Origin: Arcuatula senhousia | Taxonomy: Eukaryota > Mollusca > Bivalvia > Mytilida > Mytilidae | Length of the DNA: 64,000 nt | Direction of reading: 5' to 3' | NCBI GenBank assembly: GCA_963971305.1 | Contig: OZ020303.1 | Location: 15,683,184 to 15,747,183 of the forward strand | Shown: in pieces, positions 40,301 through 55,300 of the stretch | Numbering within the stretch: the first letter of the stretch is position 1 | How the letters are laid out: every line of letters starts with the position of its first letter | The notes under the pieces: generated by a model | The model's input: only the letters and a program-made list of their open reading frames with translations | Databases searched by the model: none | Told to the model about the DNA's origin: nothing | Translations under genes and position numbers: made by a program

Positions 40301-43300
40301 TGAAACTTGAAGTTATTGGGTGAGGCAATTTAAATTCAACGCTTTGTTAATGATTATTCATTTGTAATTACCAATACAATTTAAATTATGTTAAATTTTT
40401 GAAAAAATGGAACACAAAGGAACAGCTGGTGGGACAAAATAAAGCATTTTTTCTTAAAAACCTATCAGACATTTTTTTAGAAAAATAAACACTTTGTTAG
40501 TATTACGAAAATGCAACATTACACCAAAAATTAGACAAATTCACCGTCAATTTGTAAAGATATTTCATTTTAAAGGTATCATAGGCATGCCAAAAATCAA
40601 GAGAATAGGGGTGAAATGCTCTCAAATTCAAAAAGAATGAATTAAAAACTGTCTTTTGATACACATTACCATTAATTATGACTTATTTGTTCAATTTACA
40701 AAATATTTGAAACAATTTTGGTAATTTTATAATATTAGGGACATCATTTCTTCGGGGCGAGATAACCATATGCAACTTGGACCATACAAATTCATTTCCT
40801 TCCCCATACAAAATTTTCCCCAGCAGCAGACAACAGATTTGACATGTAAACATTTTATCTGTCAGGTTTTTGTGATTTTCTGCATCTCAATGTAATGTTA
40901 TGACTATTGACATGAGAAAGTTGCTTTAGAAACCTGGCAGAAATAAGCATGGATATTCATTGTGTTGTGCTTATGTTCAGGTAGGAACTTTTTTATTATT
41001 CAATCATTGAATTTTATTCACTTTTAATATTAGATTAGAATTATAAACTTACAAAGACTTGTTTACAAATTGTTATGATTTGTTTTATTATGGAAATGCA
41101 AGGAAACATTATACACAGAAATGCTCTGAAAACAAAGCCTGATCAGCATCAACAAAATGTTTGGAAAATAACTTGAGTATAAAACATTCAAATGACTTGA
41201 AAGAGTTATGTCCCTTACCCTAGGTCTACTACCTTAAGAGCTTTCTGTATTATCGCTAAAAGATTTCAATAAAACTTTGGTTATAGATTGCCACACATAT
41301 TAGATAACAAACCCCATTATTAATATTGATTTAAGGCGAGTGAACAAAATATGTAGCATCTGCATAATTAAGAGCACAATTGCGCTGTAAAAACAGAGAA
41401 ACCGGAAGTTGAAACAACATCAGTGGTGCGTCCGGTAAAAAAGAAATATCTTAACCGTCAATTCCATTAATTTTGGGAAGTCAATTTGTCGCATCTAATT
41501 ATGAAAACCGAAAAAGATCGGCAACAAAAAGTAACGCGCATGCGCTTACGCATGCACTTTTCAGAAATTGTAGCGCAGCCTTAAAGGATATTTTAGCCGA
41601 TGATTGTAATGAACCCTTATCCCGGTGATGATAACCGATATTACCCTCGATACAGAGAATATGCAATTTTGTGATATTGAATTTGTTGCTGTTATGACTA
41701 CAAATTGGTAAACTCAATTTTCTTACACATGCTCAATTGTTTTATGTGTTGAATACTACCATTAATTTGGTTATTATAATTATTTTTAAATGAATGGAAA
41801 ATTATCTTCGATGTTATGCTAGAAAAATAAAAATAAATATGTGTATCTTTTCGTTCAGTATATTTATCTTCGTCTGGGTATTTTTGTATGATTATTCCAA
41901 CATATATTCTTCTGTTTTCTTATAACAATTAAGAAATGACTGTCATATCTTTTTTTTCATTGGGGTATGAAAAAAAATGCACATTGTATAATCCGCGACG
42001 CGGATTATACTTAATGTGCAAAACTTTTTTTTCATATCCCCAATGAAAAAAAAATTATTACAGTCATTACTTATAAATAAATTTTCAAAACAATTTAAAA
42101 AACATGTAAATCTTACTCATAAAAGAACTAAAATGGTGGCGCTTCCTGTAAAAAGTGGGCGTTTCCCCATGATTTTTTTTTCATTGGGATATGAAAAAAA
42201 TCGTCCAATCAAATTGCAGCATTTTAATCAAATTTATTTATAAGGTAATACTTTTAAAAAATCATATCACGGCAAGAACAGATTGGTTTGGTGCATCTCC
42301 ATATTTAAGTAAAATTTTCTTAGGTCTTCATGTTGGTTTTCTGTCTTTATTTGACTGTCTTTTATGAGTCGTAAGCGGACGAATTATATGCGTCAAACAC
42401 TGTCATTTTAAGTTTGTTTTTTTTTTTAAGCAATGTTGTTTTTGAATTATATTACAGTAATTTATAGATGTATTGACATCATATATCAAATAAATTTGAT
42501 CTCTATAAATAATGATACATGTATTTTTAAAAGAAAACGAACAGTTTGCTGCCAATAACTTTTACGTTATCCCAAACTGAATAGGAACTCGTCAATGAAA
42601 TTTGGTGACTTTGTGTTTAATCTTCCTATTGAATTTTGTACTAATGGAAGCTAATCGACTCTGAGAGATATAGCTTAAATCTATGATTTTTGCAACTAAA
42701 TAATATTCTATTATGAATTTTATGTTTTCAACAACTCTTTGACAGTTATTTTGCACATTTTCTTTAGTATAAATACCATATTACAGCTATTTTGCCAATG
42801 TGAAATTTTAAACAGATAAATCTTTAAATTTATACTATTGCCTTCATACTACATTTATAATCTCCTCTCTATAGATGCAAGTTTTAACTGATCATAGAAA
42901 TCAACTTCCATTGTAACACATTAAACAGGAGGATTAAGTACGGACAGTCTAAAGTACCTTGATGAGTTCCTGTTCCGCTTGGGGAAACATAACGTTTTAT
43001 GTGCTATAAAATCAACTTTCGTTCTAAACTTATTTTACCATATTCAATTACTATATACAAACCTTGGTCACAGAACGTATTAATGTAACCATCTTTACAT
43101 CCAGACACACATCGTCCTGTCTCTAAATCACACTGACCGGCACAATTAGGTGGACAAGATATGTTACAATGCGGTCCATAAAAACCGTATTCGCAACCTA
43201 GAAACAATAATATAATACTAATTTTTCTCTGTGCCGATAAATGAAAGTGTTGGACAAGGTGAATATACAATTTTCCTGATAGAACGCACAAACAGAAAGC

Positions 43301-46300
43301 ATATAAACAATTAATGAAGATTATAAATCTCAAAGTGTCAAACATGCCGATTAATACAGACAAGAGGCTCCCAGGAGCCTAAATCGCTCACCTGGTCTTG
43401 ATGTCTACCCTATATTTTGTAGAGCTAAATGAGCTGAACATTTTAGCAATCAACAGTTTTTTCTTTATCTAATACAGTTTTTATTTTATAGGCCAAAAAC
43501 TCGAAAAACCGTTATTTTAGCCCGTAACCCCTATAAGGGATCATCTGACAACTTCAATCCTATTGAGACTTTTGTAGAGCTAAATAAACTGAACATATAA
43601 GCAAGCAACAGCTTTTCTCTATCTGCTATAGTTTTCATTCTATAAGCCAAAAACATCAAAAAGGTTATTTTAGGGGCCGTAACCCCTATTAAGGCTCATC
43701 AGACGACTTCGATCCTATGGAGACTTTTGTAAAGCTAAATGAGCTGAACATTTAAGCAAGCAACAGCTTTTCTCTATCTGCTATAGTTTTCTTCCTACAG
43801 GCCAAAAACATGAAAAAAAACATCATTTTAGGGGCCGTAACCCCAGTAAGGGGTCAACTGACAATTTCGACCCTATGGAGACTTTTGTACAGCTAATTGA
43901 GCTGAACATTTAAGCAAGCAACAGCTTTTCTCTATTTGCTATAGTTTTCTTCCTATAGGCCAAAAACATGAAAAAACATTATTTTAGGGGCCGTAACCCC
44001 TGTAAGGGGTCATCTGACAACTTCGACCCTATGGAGACTTTTGTACAGCTAAATGAGCTGAACATTTAAGCAAGCAACAGCTTCTCTCTATCTGCAATAG
44101 TTTTCATTCCATAGGCCAAAAACATGTAAAAACATTATTTCAGGGGCCGTAACCCCTATAAGGGGTCATCTGACAACTTCGACCCTATGGAGACTTTTGT
44201 AGAGCTAAATGAGCTGAACATTTAAGCAAGCAACAGCTTTTCTCTATCTGCAATAGTTTTCTTTCTATAGGCCAAAAACATGAAAAAACATCATTTTAGG
44301 GGCCGTAACCCCTATAAGGGGTCATCTGACAACTTCGACCCTATGGAGACTTTTGTAGAGCTTAATGAGCTTAACATTAAAGCAAGCAACAGCTTTTCTC
44401 TATCTGCAATAGTTTTATACTATAGGGCAAAAACATGAAAAAACGCAATTTTTCACCTTTAAGGGGCTGTAACCCCTATAAGGGGTCATCTGACAAGTTC
44501 GACCCTATGGAGACTTTTGTAGAGCTAAATGAGCTGAACATTTAAGCAAGCAACAGCTTCTCTCTATCTGCAATAGTTTTCATTCCATAGGCCAAAAACA
44601 TGTAAAAACATTATTTCAGGGGCCGTAACCCCTATAAGGGGTCATCTGACAACTTCGACCCTATGGAGACTTTTGTAGAGCTAAATGAGCTGAACATTTA
44701 AGCAAGCAACAGCTTTTCTCTATCTGCAATAGTTTTCTTTCTATAGGCCAAAAACATGAAAAAACATCATTTTAGGGGCCGTAACCCCTATAAGGGGTCA
44801 TCTGACAACTTCGACCCTATGGAGACTTTTGTAGAGCTTAATGAGCTTAACATTAAAGCAAGCAACAGCTTTTCTCTATCTGCAATAGTTTTATACTATA
44901 GGGCAAAAACATGAAAAAACGCAATTTTTCACCTTTAAGGGGCTGTAACCCCTATAAGGGGTCATCTGACAAGTTCGACCCTGTGGAGACTTTTGTAGAG
45001 CTAAATGAGCTGAACATTAAAGCAAGTAACAGATTTTCTCTATCTGCAATAGTTTTCTTTCTATAGGCCAAAAACATGAAAAAACATCATTTTAGGGGTC
45101 GTAACCCCTATTAGGGGTCATCTGACAACTTCGACCCTAGGGAGACTTTTGTAGAGCTTAATGAGCTGAACATTTAAGCAAGCAACAGCTTTTCTCTATC
45201 TGCAATAGTTTTCATACTATAGGGCAAAAACATGAAAAAATGCTATTTATCACCTTTAAGGGGCTGTAAACCCTATAAGGGGTCATCTGACAACTTTGAC
45301 CAAATGGAGACTTTTGTAGAGCTTTTAATGCTGAAGCAGTAGGGTGGCATCAGATTTCATCTTTCTCTTATACTTTTTGATTTACAAGCCAAAAACAGTA
45401 GTCTGACCCCCCTGGTCTATTTTTAGCAAGGGCGGCCATGGTCGAAAAATCCCCACATCAGTTCTGTGGGGGATACACTAAGGTACCATCAGACCAAATT
45501 TGGTTTGAATCTGTTCAGCGGTTTCAGAGGAGAAGAAGTTTGAAGAAAAGTTAACGACGACGGACGACGACGACGGACGCCAAGTGATGGCAATAGCTCA
45601 CATGGCCTTTGGCCAGGTGAGCTAAAAAACGAACTTGTGAAAATTAGCAAGCTGATTTTACAATGGACAGCAGCTGCTTTTAAATGGTTAGTTTGTAAAC
45701 ATCGATAACTTCTTACCTAAAACTTCAACTTCACAAACATCAATTGCTATGTTTCCAGCAGAAATAATTCGTAACTGCACATATTGTCCAACAATAATGG
45801 TATTGAAAGTGTAATTATGAAAATGGAATGGATAAGACAGTTCGTCCAACAAATAGTCACTAATATTGATAGGCTTTGATGTTTCTCCACTTGAATTTGT
45901 TATGTACAGAGAATAGTGTGATGCATTTACGGATTCTACAAAATAACAGAATATTTTTCCTCGATTTATAATAAATATAAAGAAATACGATTCTTTTAGA
46001 TTATAGCATTCGTCATATCTAGGTGCTATGGTGTTTTCAAGTATGAAAGTGTATCAAAGTATTATAGAAATCTGCTTCTTGATAGAATCGAAATTTAAAA
46101 TAACATTGCATTTTCGAACAAAAGATCAAATAAGTTGAATTTGTCTTGAAATTATTGTTAAGGGACGGACCATTTAACTTGAAGGGGGGCGTGGTTTTTT
46201 GTTTTGATCAGAAATTTTTTTTCGAAGGCGTCGCGACAGAATATTTTTTTTTCATTATCAGCATTATTTTTTATAGCAGAAATCCTTCTTCAGAATATTT

Positions 46301-49300
46301 TTGTTCTTACCCTCAGCTGCCACAATATTTTTTTCATCAAAAATGATTTTCAGAATATTTTTTTAGGAAAAAACCAACCCCCCCCTTCAAGTTAAATGGT
46401 CGGTCCCTAATTGAATTCAAATATAGTATAATAATCAACCTCTAAAAGTAATGGTAATTGATCTAAATGCATGTTTCTGTCCGGTATCTACTTCAGCAAA
46501 AGCACTGGTTCCCTGAATTGTGATACATGATCTACCTGTCTTATCACCATCGAAAAGGAAATCATCTTTATTTCCAACATCAGGCAAAGTAACAGCTGAT
46601 GTTATTATGTTATCTACAAAGAAATAAATAATACAAATTTCAGCAACTTAATTGAAATGGGAAACATGTTTTCATGTTCAGTTTTTAAGGTGATAACAAA
46701 ATAACTGAACTGCAACGATCAATTATAAATGTCAAAGAAGAAAAGACAAAACATTATTCAGTTGAAGATAGCAATGGTGCTGACTTGTTACAGGAATTCT
46801 AACTGAGACTTGTTTCTCGTTATAACGAGTTTCATTTCTCGTTATTACGACTTGTTTCTCGTTATTACGACTTTCATTTCTTACAACGAAATTGGTCTGT
46901 AACCCGTCATGGGACTCACATACATATACATACCAAAAAGCAGTTTAATAACTATAAGGGTTTAGAAAAAAGTGGGAAACTGAAACAGCGACATTTCAAA
47001 GATCAAAGGGTCCTAATTCCTGTAAAAATTTAAGGACCAGAACGACACGTTAGCTTGATCTTAAGCTCATCATGGTTGACTCAGATACCAAAATTAGTTT
47101 AATACCTATATGTAATGTTATAGAAAAAGTGCAGAAAACTTAGTGTGACAACGAGACTGCCGGGTAGACACACAAACGGGCAGAGTGCAAACCTAAAGTC
47201 TCCTTCGGTTTTAGTCGGTTGGGAACTGATAAAAACTGAAATAAGTTTTTAAATGTATAAACCTTTATTTCCGATATTGAAATTAAAGTATCAAAAGATG
47301 CCAGTAAAGCTTGGACGAGGACGTGGAAGAGAGAAGCTCCTGGCAGTAAATAACAGGGCGAAAAATGAAAGCGTCAGAAGATTCTAGATCCAGACTGACT
47401 TCGCTTCGCCTTGTTTTGTCTTTTCGTCTTATATGTTTTAAACTGATCATTCCAGTTCCGAAATTCTGTTGTTTCCTTTAATTGTTTATTTGAAGCAAGA
47501 TAATTATGCATAAAGAATTTATGAGGTACTTGTTTCTTGTAAGTCTTACTTCTGATTCATGTTAATGAAAAGAAAAAAACTACACTACATTTACTTTTCT
47601 TTTTCTCAACGATTCACTGTAACATGCCATACCTTAACTAAAGCCCAACTGAAATTGAATTATAAATGTCCCTATAAAGCCCTTTTGACACGTTTGATAT
47701 TTTTTAAATTCAGAAATCGTACTGCTTCAGTGCCGTGTTTCCATCTCCATGTTATTACCCTATGTCATTACACTAATAACGACGGATATAAAAATACAGA
47801 GCGAAGTCTTCGCGACATCGTATTTCTCGAGCCACCATTGGAAAGTTGAACTCGTTTCATTCGTGTCGTAATCGTAAGATAAAGGAAACCGACGACACTT
47901 CGAAGGCAACACGAAATCAGAAGATACCTTCACGAAGGTATTACGATAGAAAGGATGGTTTAACGAACACAACACGAACAAGGGCCTTCGCTCGAACCTT
48001 CGGCAGTTTTTTGACATTTAAAAAATTTCGGAGGCACTACGAAGTATACTTCCATGTCAAAATAATTTTACAGAAGGTGCTACGATGGAAGAAGATGGCA
48101 ACACGAATAGCGCGATCTGGTTCCATTGGGGTCTAAATCAGGAAAGTGTGACGCAAGCACTACATTCGTCAAGCTTTCGGTTATAATCGTACTCTCTTCG
48201 GGGATTTTTTTATTTTAGCAAGCTCGGGACTAACTTCGTACGAAACTGAAACTTTAACATTCGTGTTTCCATCGTATGTTAAAATCGGGACAGTGTGACG
48301 CCAGCATTTATGGGTTTGTGTCGTGTAGGCTTATTCCGCATTTCAATATTGATTATTTATGGTACCAAATCTCCCTTTTTCTCTTTCATCGCAGTCTTAA
48401 TCAGCAAGTTCAACTTAATTGAAACACTAAGTCCCACAAAATTCAATCGTTTTGAAACATAGTTTTGAAAATACTCTTTATAATTTCCAATCAAAGGATC
48501 CTATGTTGGACATGACAATCAATTACAGAACATTAACACAATTTGAAATAAACAAATTACACAAATAAATTGAAAAAGATGAAAAATAAAATAATTAAGA
48601 TACTTTATATTAGGATAGTGAAACAAACAACTTACTTTTAGTGCAGAATAAGCCAGCTTTTCCTTGGATACAGCCGTCCTCACATGTCCCATCTGAAGGC
48701 CTGCACAAACCATTCAAACATGTCTCCCAGCTACATCCCCAAATACACGCCCTGTTAGATGGGTCACAATGACGATCGATGCAGTAATCAGGGCATTGTA
48801 TCGAGCAAACAGGTCCTGAATAATTCCTTGGACAACCTGAGGAAAATATCATTGGTTGAATATTTTCTATGTGTTTTTACACCTTTCTTTGATTCGGTTG
48901 TCTACGAGTACTGGACAGATAGATCGTAAAATATTCAGAGATCTTGTTTATAATAGTTTAAATCTATAGTTTACATTTTTTTATTAGTTCGATCCTACCT
49001 TTTAAAGCAGTTTACTGAAATTATTTCCATCCCTTGGAACGGCAAGGTTCCTGTACTTGAGGTGTAAGCTCTTATAAATGGACAGCTATGCATGAGGTAT
49101 GCATTCATGTGGTAAATTTTCATATGTAAAATGCATTAATATATTGAATTAAAATGTTCATTTTCCATCAGTGTCATATCAAACAGGAAAACATAGTTTA
49201 TGTCCACTCGTATGATGTGTAATTTCGACCACTTCAGAATATTTTTACGAATACTAGAGAATTCCGAAACAAATTATTTTTAACTTGTTGAAATGTCTAT

Positions 49301-52300
49301 GATCTATATGAAGCCAATGTTGTAATAAATAAAGGTAATAACAAATGCTCAATCTCATAGTCCAGAGAAAATGACAAAAACGAATCAGTCCTACCGGAGA
49401 ATTGGTGGATCGCAATGGTCCTGACTTGGTACAGGTATTTCAAACGAAATGGTGGGTTAAACCAGGTTTTATGGCGTCAAACCTCCCTCTTACATTGCGA
49501 TATTAGGATCCGGTAATGACCATAGATCATATTAACAAATAAATAAATAGAATAAATTAGGGGCGATAAATTACCAATGATCCCCGTTGAAAGTTATATA
49601 AGACTACAAAATAAGCAGCGACCTCACATGGATGGTAATTTCGACCACTTTTTTATAAAAATGTCAAAAAACGTTCCCTGTACCATAAAACGGTAATAAA
49701 AACTTGAAATACACCGGGTAGTTTACATTCTAGAGTATGCATTCTTTAGCATGAAACTCCAATTAAAGTATATAATTATTTGGCCATGAACCACTGTGCA
49801 AATATCATTATGTATTTCCTTTACAAACCTATGATGTAACAATCAGATTGAAAAATGGGAAAACCTAACATTATGAAAAGCCAATATATCGGTTCCACAA
49901 CAAACTTGCATCAAATTATATGAGAGCGGACGTTAAAGTAAGCACCCACTGATTGAATTGACCACTTGCATTAAATGTATGCTATTATATGTAACTATTA
50001 CATCCGATAAAGGTAAAATGATATTGCAACTTTTGAGGACAGAAAATTTGGTACAGGTGTACATGTATAATTAACCAAAGGTCACGACCAATATCATGTT
50101 TTAATAGACTGAAAAAAATCTTAAAATGTTATTCACTTATTGGAGCATAGTATTCAGTACAACAGTGAGCCATGGTGTATATTAACTGGAAATATAATCG
50201 AAATTACATGAAATTTTTTGGGGGATCGTAATTACATTAGTAGATCTACCACTTTAAACAAAAAATGCCAAAAGGGACATGGTTTGTAAAATAAATGTTA
50301 CTTAATTAACTTTATTTCCGTCAACAAAACACATGAAAACACCCGTTTTTAAAAATGCGAAGTCAGGCAGGTGACGGAAAATACCATGCACTTTATGACC
50401 AACCGAATCTAAATTATTATTTCAGTATTTTATTAGGGTTAAAATCTCTCCTTTCTCAAAAGCTGCTGTACTTGCCAATCGATGACATTATAGAACAATG
50501 CAGTCATATTTAAACAATTCCCCACCCTAAAACCTAGAAATTTAGAAGAGGATCGAAAGTGTAAGAAATGACTGATTTTCAGTCAGCTAACAAATACAGT
50601 CATGTTACTTTAAAAGCATTATTAGCTTGTTATTGTTCTGCAACGTATGCTTTTGTTTTTGACAGATTTGTATGCAATTTGTTGATCGACCAACATTTTT
50701 TAACAAAATATAATACAAGTGTACGTTATTCACATTTAATATTCTTTTGGTTTCGTTTCATGTATATTTACTTGATATCGCTATTTTATTATCTTACCCA
50801 TAACCTGAACATCACATAATTCAAGCAATGCGTCACTACTATAGGCTTCGGGATACGTAACACCAGACTTTCTCTCGTTGTAAATGATGACATACTCCCC
50901 GAGTTGGTCACACGTCACATTCTGTACTTTGTGTGGAAGAGTATTTTCTGTATGGTTGAAGCACAAATACGCATCTTGTGGTGGATTCGTGGAGATTGTG
51001 GAGTTAGAGACGTAAAGTGAGTATCCTGCCAACCGACCAAGGGCTGAATAAAACATTTTTGTAAAATCAAATAATTTACATGTATAGTTTCCATTGAGGC
51101 TTTAATCATATAAATGTCCACCAAAATCAATTAATTTTATTTGAAACGTTGCCAGTCTTGTGTTTGATCCTAATATTTCTTAATCAATTTATTTCTTTTT
51201 GGTTTTAGTTTTTTGAAAGTAATTGTTATCAGTATATTATAAAAAGGGTAAACTTTTTGGTTGGGCCCAAATAGCAAATTTAGCCCCTCCACATTTTATA
51301 TGTGCTTGTTTTACGCCAGGAAGCTTAATCAATGCTGTTTTTATGTTACCTGCTCTATGTACAGAAGGGGGCCTTTATTTTGGCAATCATTTTAAGAATG
51401 ATTTGGAATCGTACGCATTATATTTTTAATCAAGGGCAAATTGCAAAGCGACGCTGATCACATTGGAGGATGTTAACTGTTCAGTAAACGTATACTAGTA
51501 TCACGGTCGTTATACTTGTCCTGCGACAACTTGTTTTCTACCGATGTTTCTGCTCGTTTTCTACCGATGTCCTAGATTTCTACCGATGTGATGATATAAA
51601 AAAAATGATACCCGGCTATTATGGCATTTATAAACAAGTTCGTTTGATTTACAATATTTTTTTCTAAGTATGTACATAAAATTACAGAAAGGTTATGCTC
51701 TATGTTATAAATAATCGTAAATTTTTAAAGACATATCCCTTTTCATTAAAAATGGCGTATTTTTGATTTTTCGATCATTTTTCAAAAAAAATATGGTCCT
51801 GGTTTTCTAAAGATGTGTCCTGACTTTCTACCGATGGTCCTGGCATTCTACCGATGTGATATATTAAATTACATTTCATGACAAATTGTAAAATGTATAT
51901 TCTATTGAACTTAATATTGATAATAAAAAGAAAATTGAGCTGTTTTGTGCACACCCAGAACACTTTTACAAAATTTAATGTGTATTTTCTCAAAAGTTGG
52001 CTTATCAGAAAATGATAGTATATCAACATTTCTTCCACTTATATTAGATTTGTGAAATGTTTTCTATATAATGGGAAATAATCCTCCATTTATAACCAGA
52101 TTTCACTGTTTTATCTAGAAATGCTGAGGCTGAGACATGAATTTCTCGGGCTCGGGGTACATATACAACAGTATGACACAACTCTGGTATCTATAGGATA
52201 CCTCAGATAACTGTGGGTTTACTGGCAGCTATCTTGGGGTTTTCAGAGCGAATTCTTAATTGTCCCCCGCCGCAACGCGGAGCGGGGACTTGGCCCCAAG

Positions 52301-55300
52301 GTGTAAGTGATTTACAGATCAGTCTGACATCTACTTCCTGTTTAACGACTTAGTCATTTTTTCTCCCATAGGCTCAATGGTAAATTTTTCGTAACACTTT
52401 TCTCAGTAACTACTAATCCTAGGGTTCTGAAATTTTGTATGCAGACTCCTATAGGGGTCCCCTAAGGTGTAAGTGATTTTCAGGTCAGTCTGACATCTAC
52501 TTCCTGTTTAACGACTTAGTAATTTTTTTCTCCCATAGGCTCAATGGTAAATTTTTCGTAACACTTTTCTCAGTAACTACTAATCCTAGGGTTCTGAAAT
52601 TTTGTATGCAGACTCCTATAGGGGTCCCCTAAGGTGTAAGTGATTTTCAGGTCAGTCTGACATCTACTTCCTGTTTAACGACTTAGTCATTTTTTCTCCC
52701 ATAGGCTCAATGGTAAATTTTTCGTAACACTTTTCTCAGTAACTACTAATCCTAGGGTTCTGAAATTTTGTATGCAGACTCCAATAGGGGTCCCCTAAGG
52801 TGAAAGTGATTTTCAGGTCAGTCTGACATCTACTTCCTGTTTAACGACTTAGTCATTTTTTACTCCCATAGGCTCAATGGTAAATTTTTCGTAACACTTT
52901 TCTTAGAAACTACCGGTAATCATGGTACAATTTTAAGAAATTCAACAATTTCTATCTAATAACACATTATTATTGGAGTTATGCCCCTTCAACAATATAA
53001 CGTTCAACGGGCGGGGGACCTGGAATCTGTTCTTGTTACATTAGGTATTGAGAGTTATTTCAGGTAACTGAGGGTTTCCTATCAACTATGTCATGGATAC
53101 CACAACTCCTAAGAGTTTTCAAAAAATATTTCATGTGTAGTTATATGAATTTAGATCATCGGTAGAAAGCAAGGACTCATCGGTAGAAAACACAGTAAAG
53201 GACATATCAAATAATTTAAACCTGTTAGTTATATAAAAAAAGCAAATGGCTCAAATAAACTATCATTTATTGCATATTCTCCCAGAGGATGTATTCAAAT
53301 GTTAAAAATAAGCGTAATTTTTCATATCTCTAAAAAAAACAATCGGTAGAAAACAAGGATCATCGGTAGAAAACAAGCAGAAAAATCGATAGAAAACATG
53401 TTGTCGCAGGAAAAGTATAACAACCGTGAGTATATCATGCAGTAAAAGTATAAATCATGAGGTAAAGGATTTCTGGTAAAGTAACCCCATAGTGTGAGGC
53501 GGTTTTTTATCCAGAAACATCGTATATCGAATAGTCGAATAGTATGACTGTTTTAGACCTCAATTATGACAACACAACTCGAAATAAAAAAAGTCTAAAA
53601 GATTTTGCGGATAAGAGAAAATTTAAATGAGATATTATTGAGAGAATTTATTTTTGTATAGAGCAGGTAAATACGAAAGCCCAGAAGGCTCAAACGAGAT
53701 TCGAGATTCGAAATTCGAGATTCGAGATACGATATTCGAAATTCGAGACACGAGATTCGAAATTCGAGACACGAGATTCGAAATTCAAGATTCGAGATTC
53801 GAAATACGAGATTCGAAATACGAGATTCGAGATTCGAAATTCGAGATTCGAAATTCGAGATACGAGATTCGAAATTCGAGATACGAGATTCGAAATTCGA
53901 GATTCAAGATTCAAGATTCGAAATTAGAAATTCAAGATACTAATAACCAACAAAATAGGTCACAATTGAATTCCAGAAAACCCCTATTTCAACAGTGTAA
54001 TCCATAATTTTGGAAAACTCAATATATTAATATTTTGTTTGCTATTGGTAATTAAGATATATTTATCTGTCATTAATTATATTTAAATTGGCAAAATACC
54101 TATGTATCTTAGTCGGATTTGTATAAAAGATTTAGATAATTGATATTTTTTGCGATATTTTAAAAATCGCGAAAATAAGAACACCCGAACAAAAATATCG
54201 TAAATAGTATCTATACATTATATACCTTCATATAATCACGAAAATTGAATTCTGCGAAAAAAAAGACCTTCCATTGTGTTTAAAATTTGGCTCTAGCAAA
54301 AAAAAACACCAACTCATACGGTATATTGAATTTCGAATTATGCTCGAATTTCGAATCTCGAATTTCGAATTTCGAATCTCGAATTTTGAATTTTGAATCT
54401 CGAATTTCGAATTTCGAATCTCGTATGAGCCTTATGGGCTTTCGTAGGTAAAAGCATTTCAAGGAAGTTTATTTCCTTTTGGTACGTTTCGTTAATTTGT
54501 AGTTTTTCGGTTTTTAGATTTATCCTCTAATTGTTCGCTAGCTAATTGGTCGCTACAATTGTCATATGATCGCTAGCTTGAGTCAAGTTTTAAAACCAAC
54601 CAGTATTCGAATAGAAGTATAAAATAAAGTGAAAATGATGTAAATATTTGTCAATTTATCATTATTTAAAGTTTCTGTGAGTTTTATTCCTTTATTTGAA
54701 TGATTAGCATTTTTCTGTTAATTTTGCAGGTGAAATACTTTATATGAAAATATATCATTTCCATAATCTTGAATTTATCATATTATAAAAGTATGTAACG
54801 TTATAAAGATTAAAAGTCGAACCCATACTCTGTCATCTAAGGCAACTTCGCCTGCACTGTGTCCAGCGCCCTACCCAGTATAGTATGGGTTCGATTCCAG
54901 CTCAACCCCATGCTGGATTTTCCGGAGTCAACGGCTTTAAAAAGATTATTTTCATCACTGTTGGCACACGGACACCCCTTCTAACTTTGCAGCTCACCAT
55001 ATCCATTCTATATTATATCAATCACTTTACAGAGCTGTACGCAACACCATTTATCATATGCTTATATTACTATACCAGTTGCGACCAATTCTCTATCTTT
55101 CTCTCCCTACCCACTTAATGTTCATCGTGTATTGTGTTACAGCCTTAGGTTGTCTACGAAGAGGCTTAACTAGGCAACCGAAAGCTAGATTTTTATCTAG
55201 CCTAGGTGGTCTAGTGGTCTAGGGCGCCGGACACAGTGCAGGCGAAGTTGCCTTAGATGACAGAGTATGGGTCCGATTCCAGCTCAACCCCATGCTGGAT

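Noticed and set aside
47559..48136. Overlapping open frames of 85-96 codons on both strands
   Set aside because: Less AT-rich repeat-like insert in intron 4; translations show no domain and overlap on opposite strands.
53654..54007. Open frame of 117 codons with a repeated [15 protein letters not shown] pattern
   Set aside because: It is the GATTCGAAATTCGAGA minisatellite read in frame; the opposite strand and the right arm give similar frames, with no start context or splice support.
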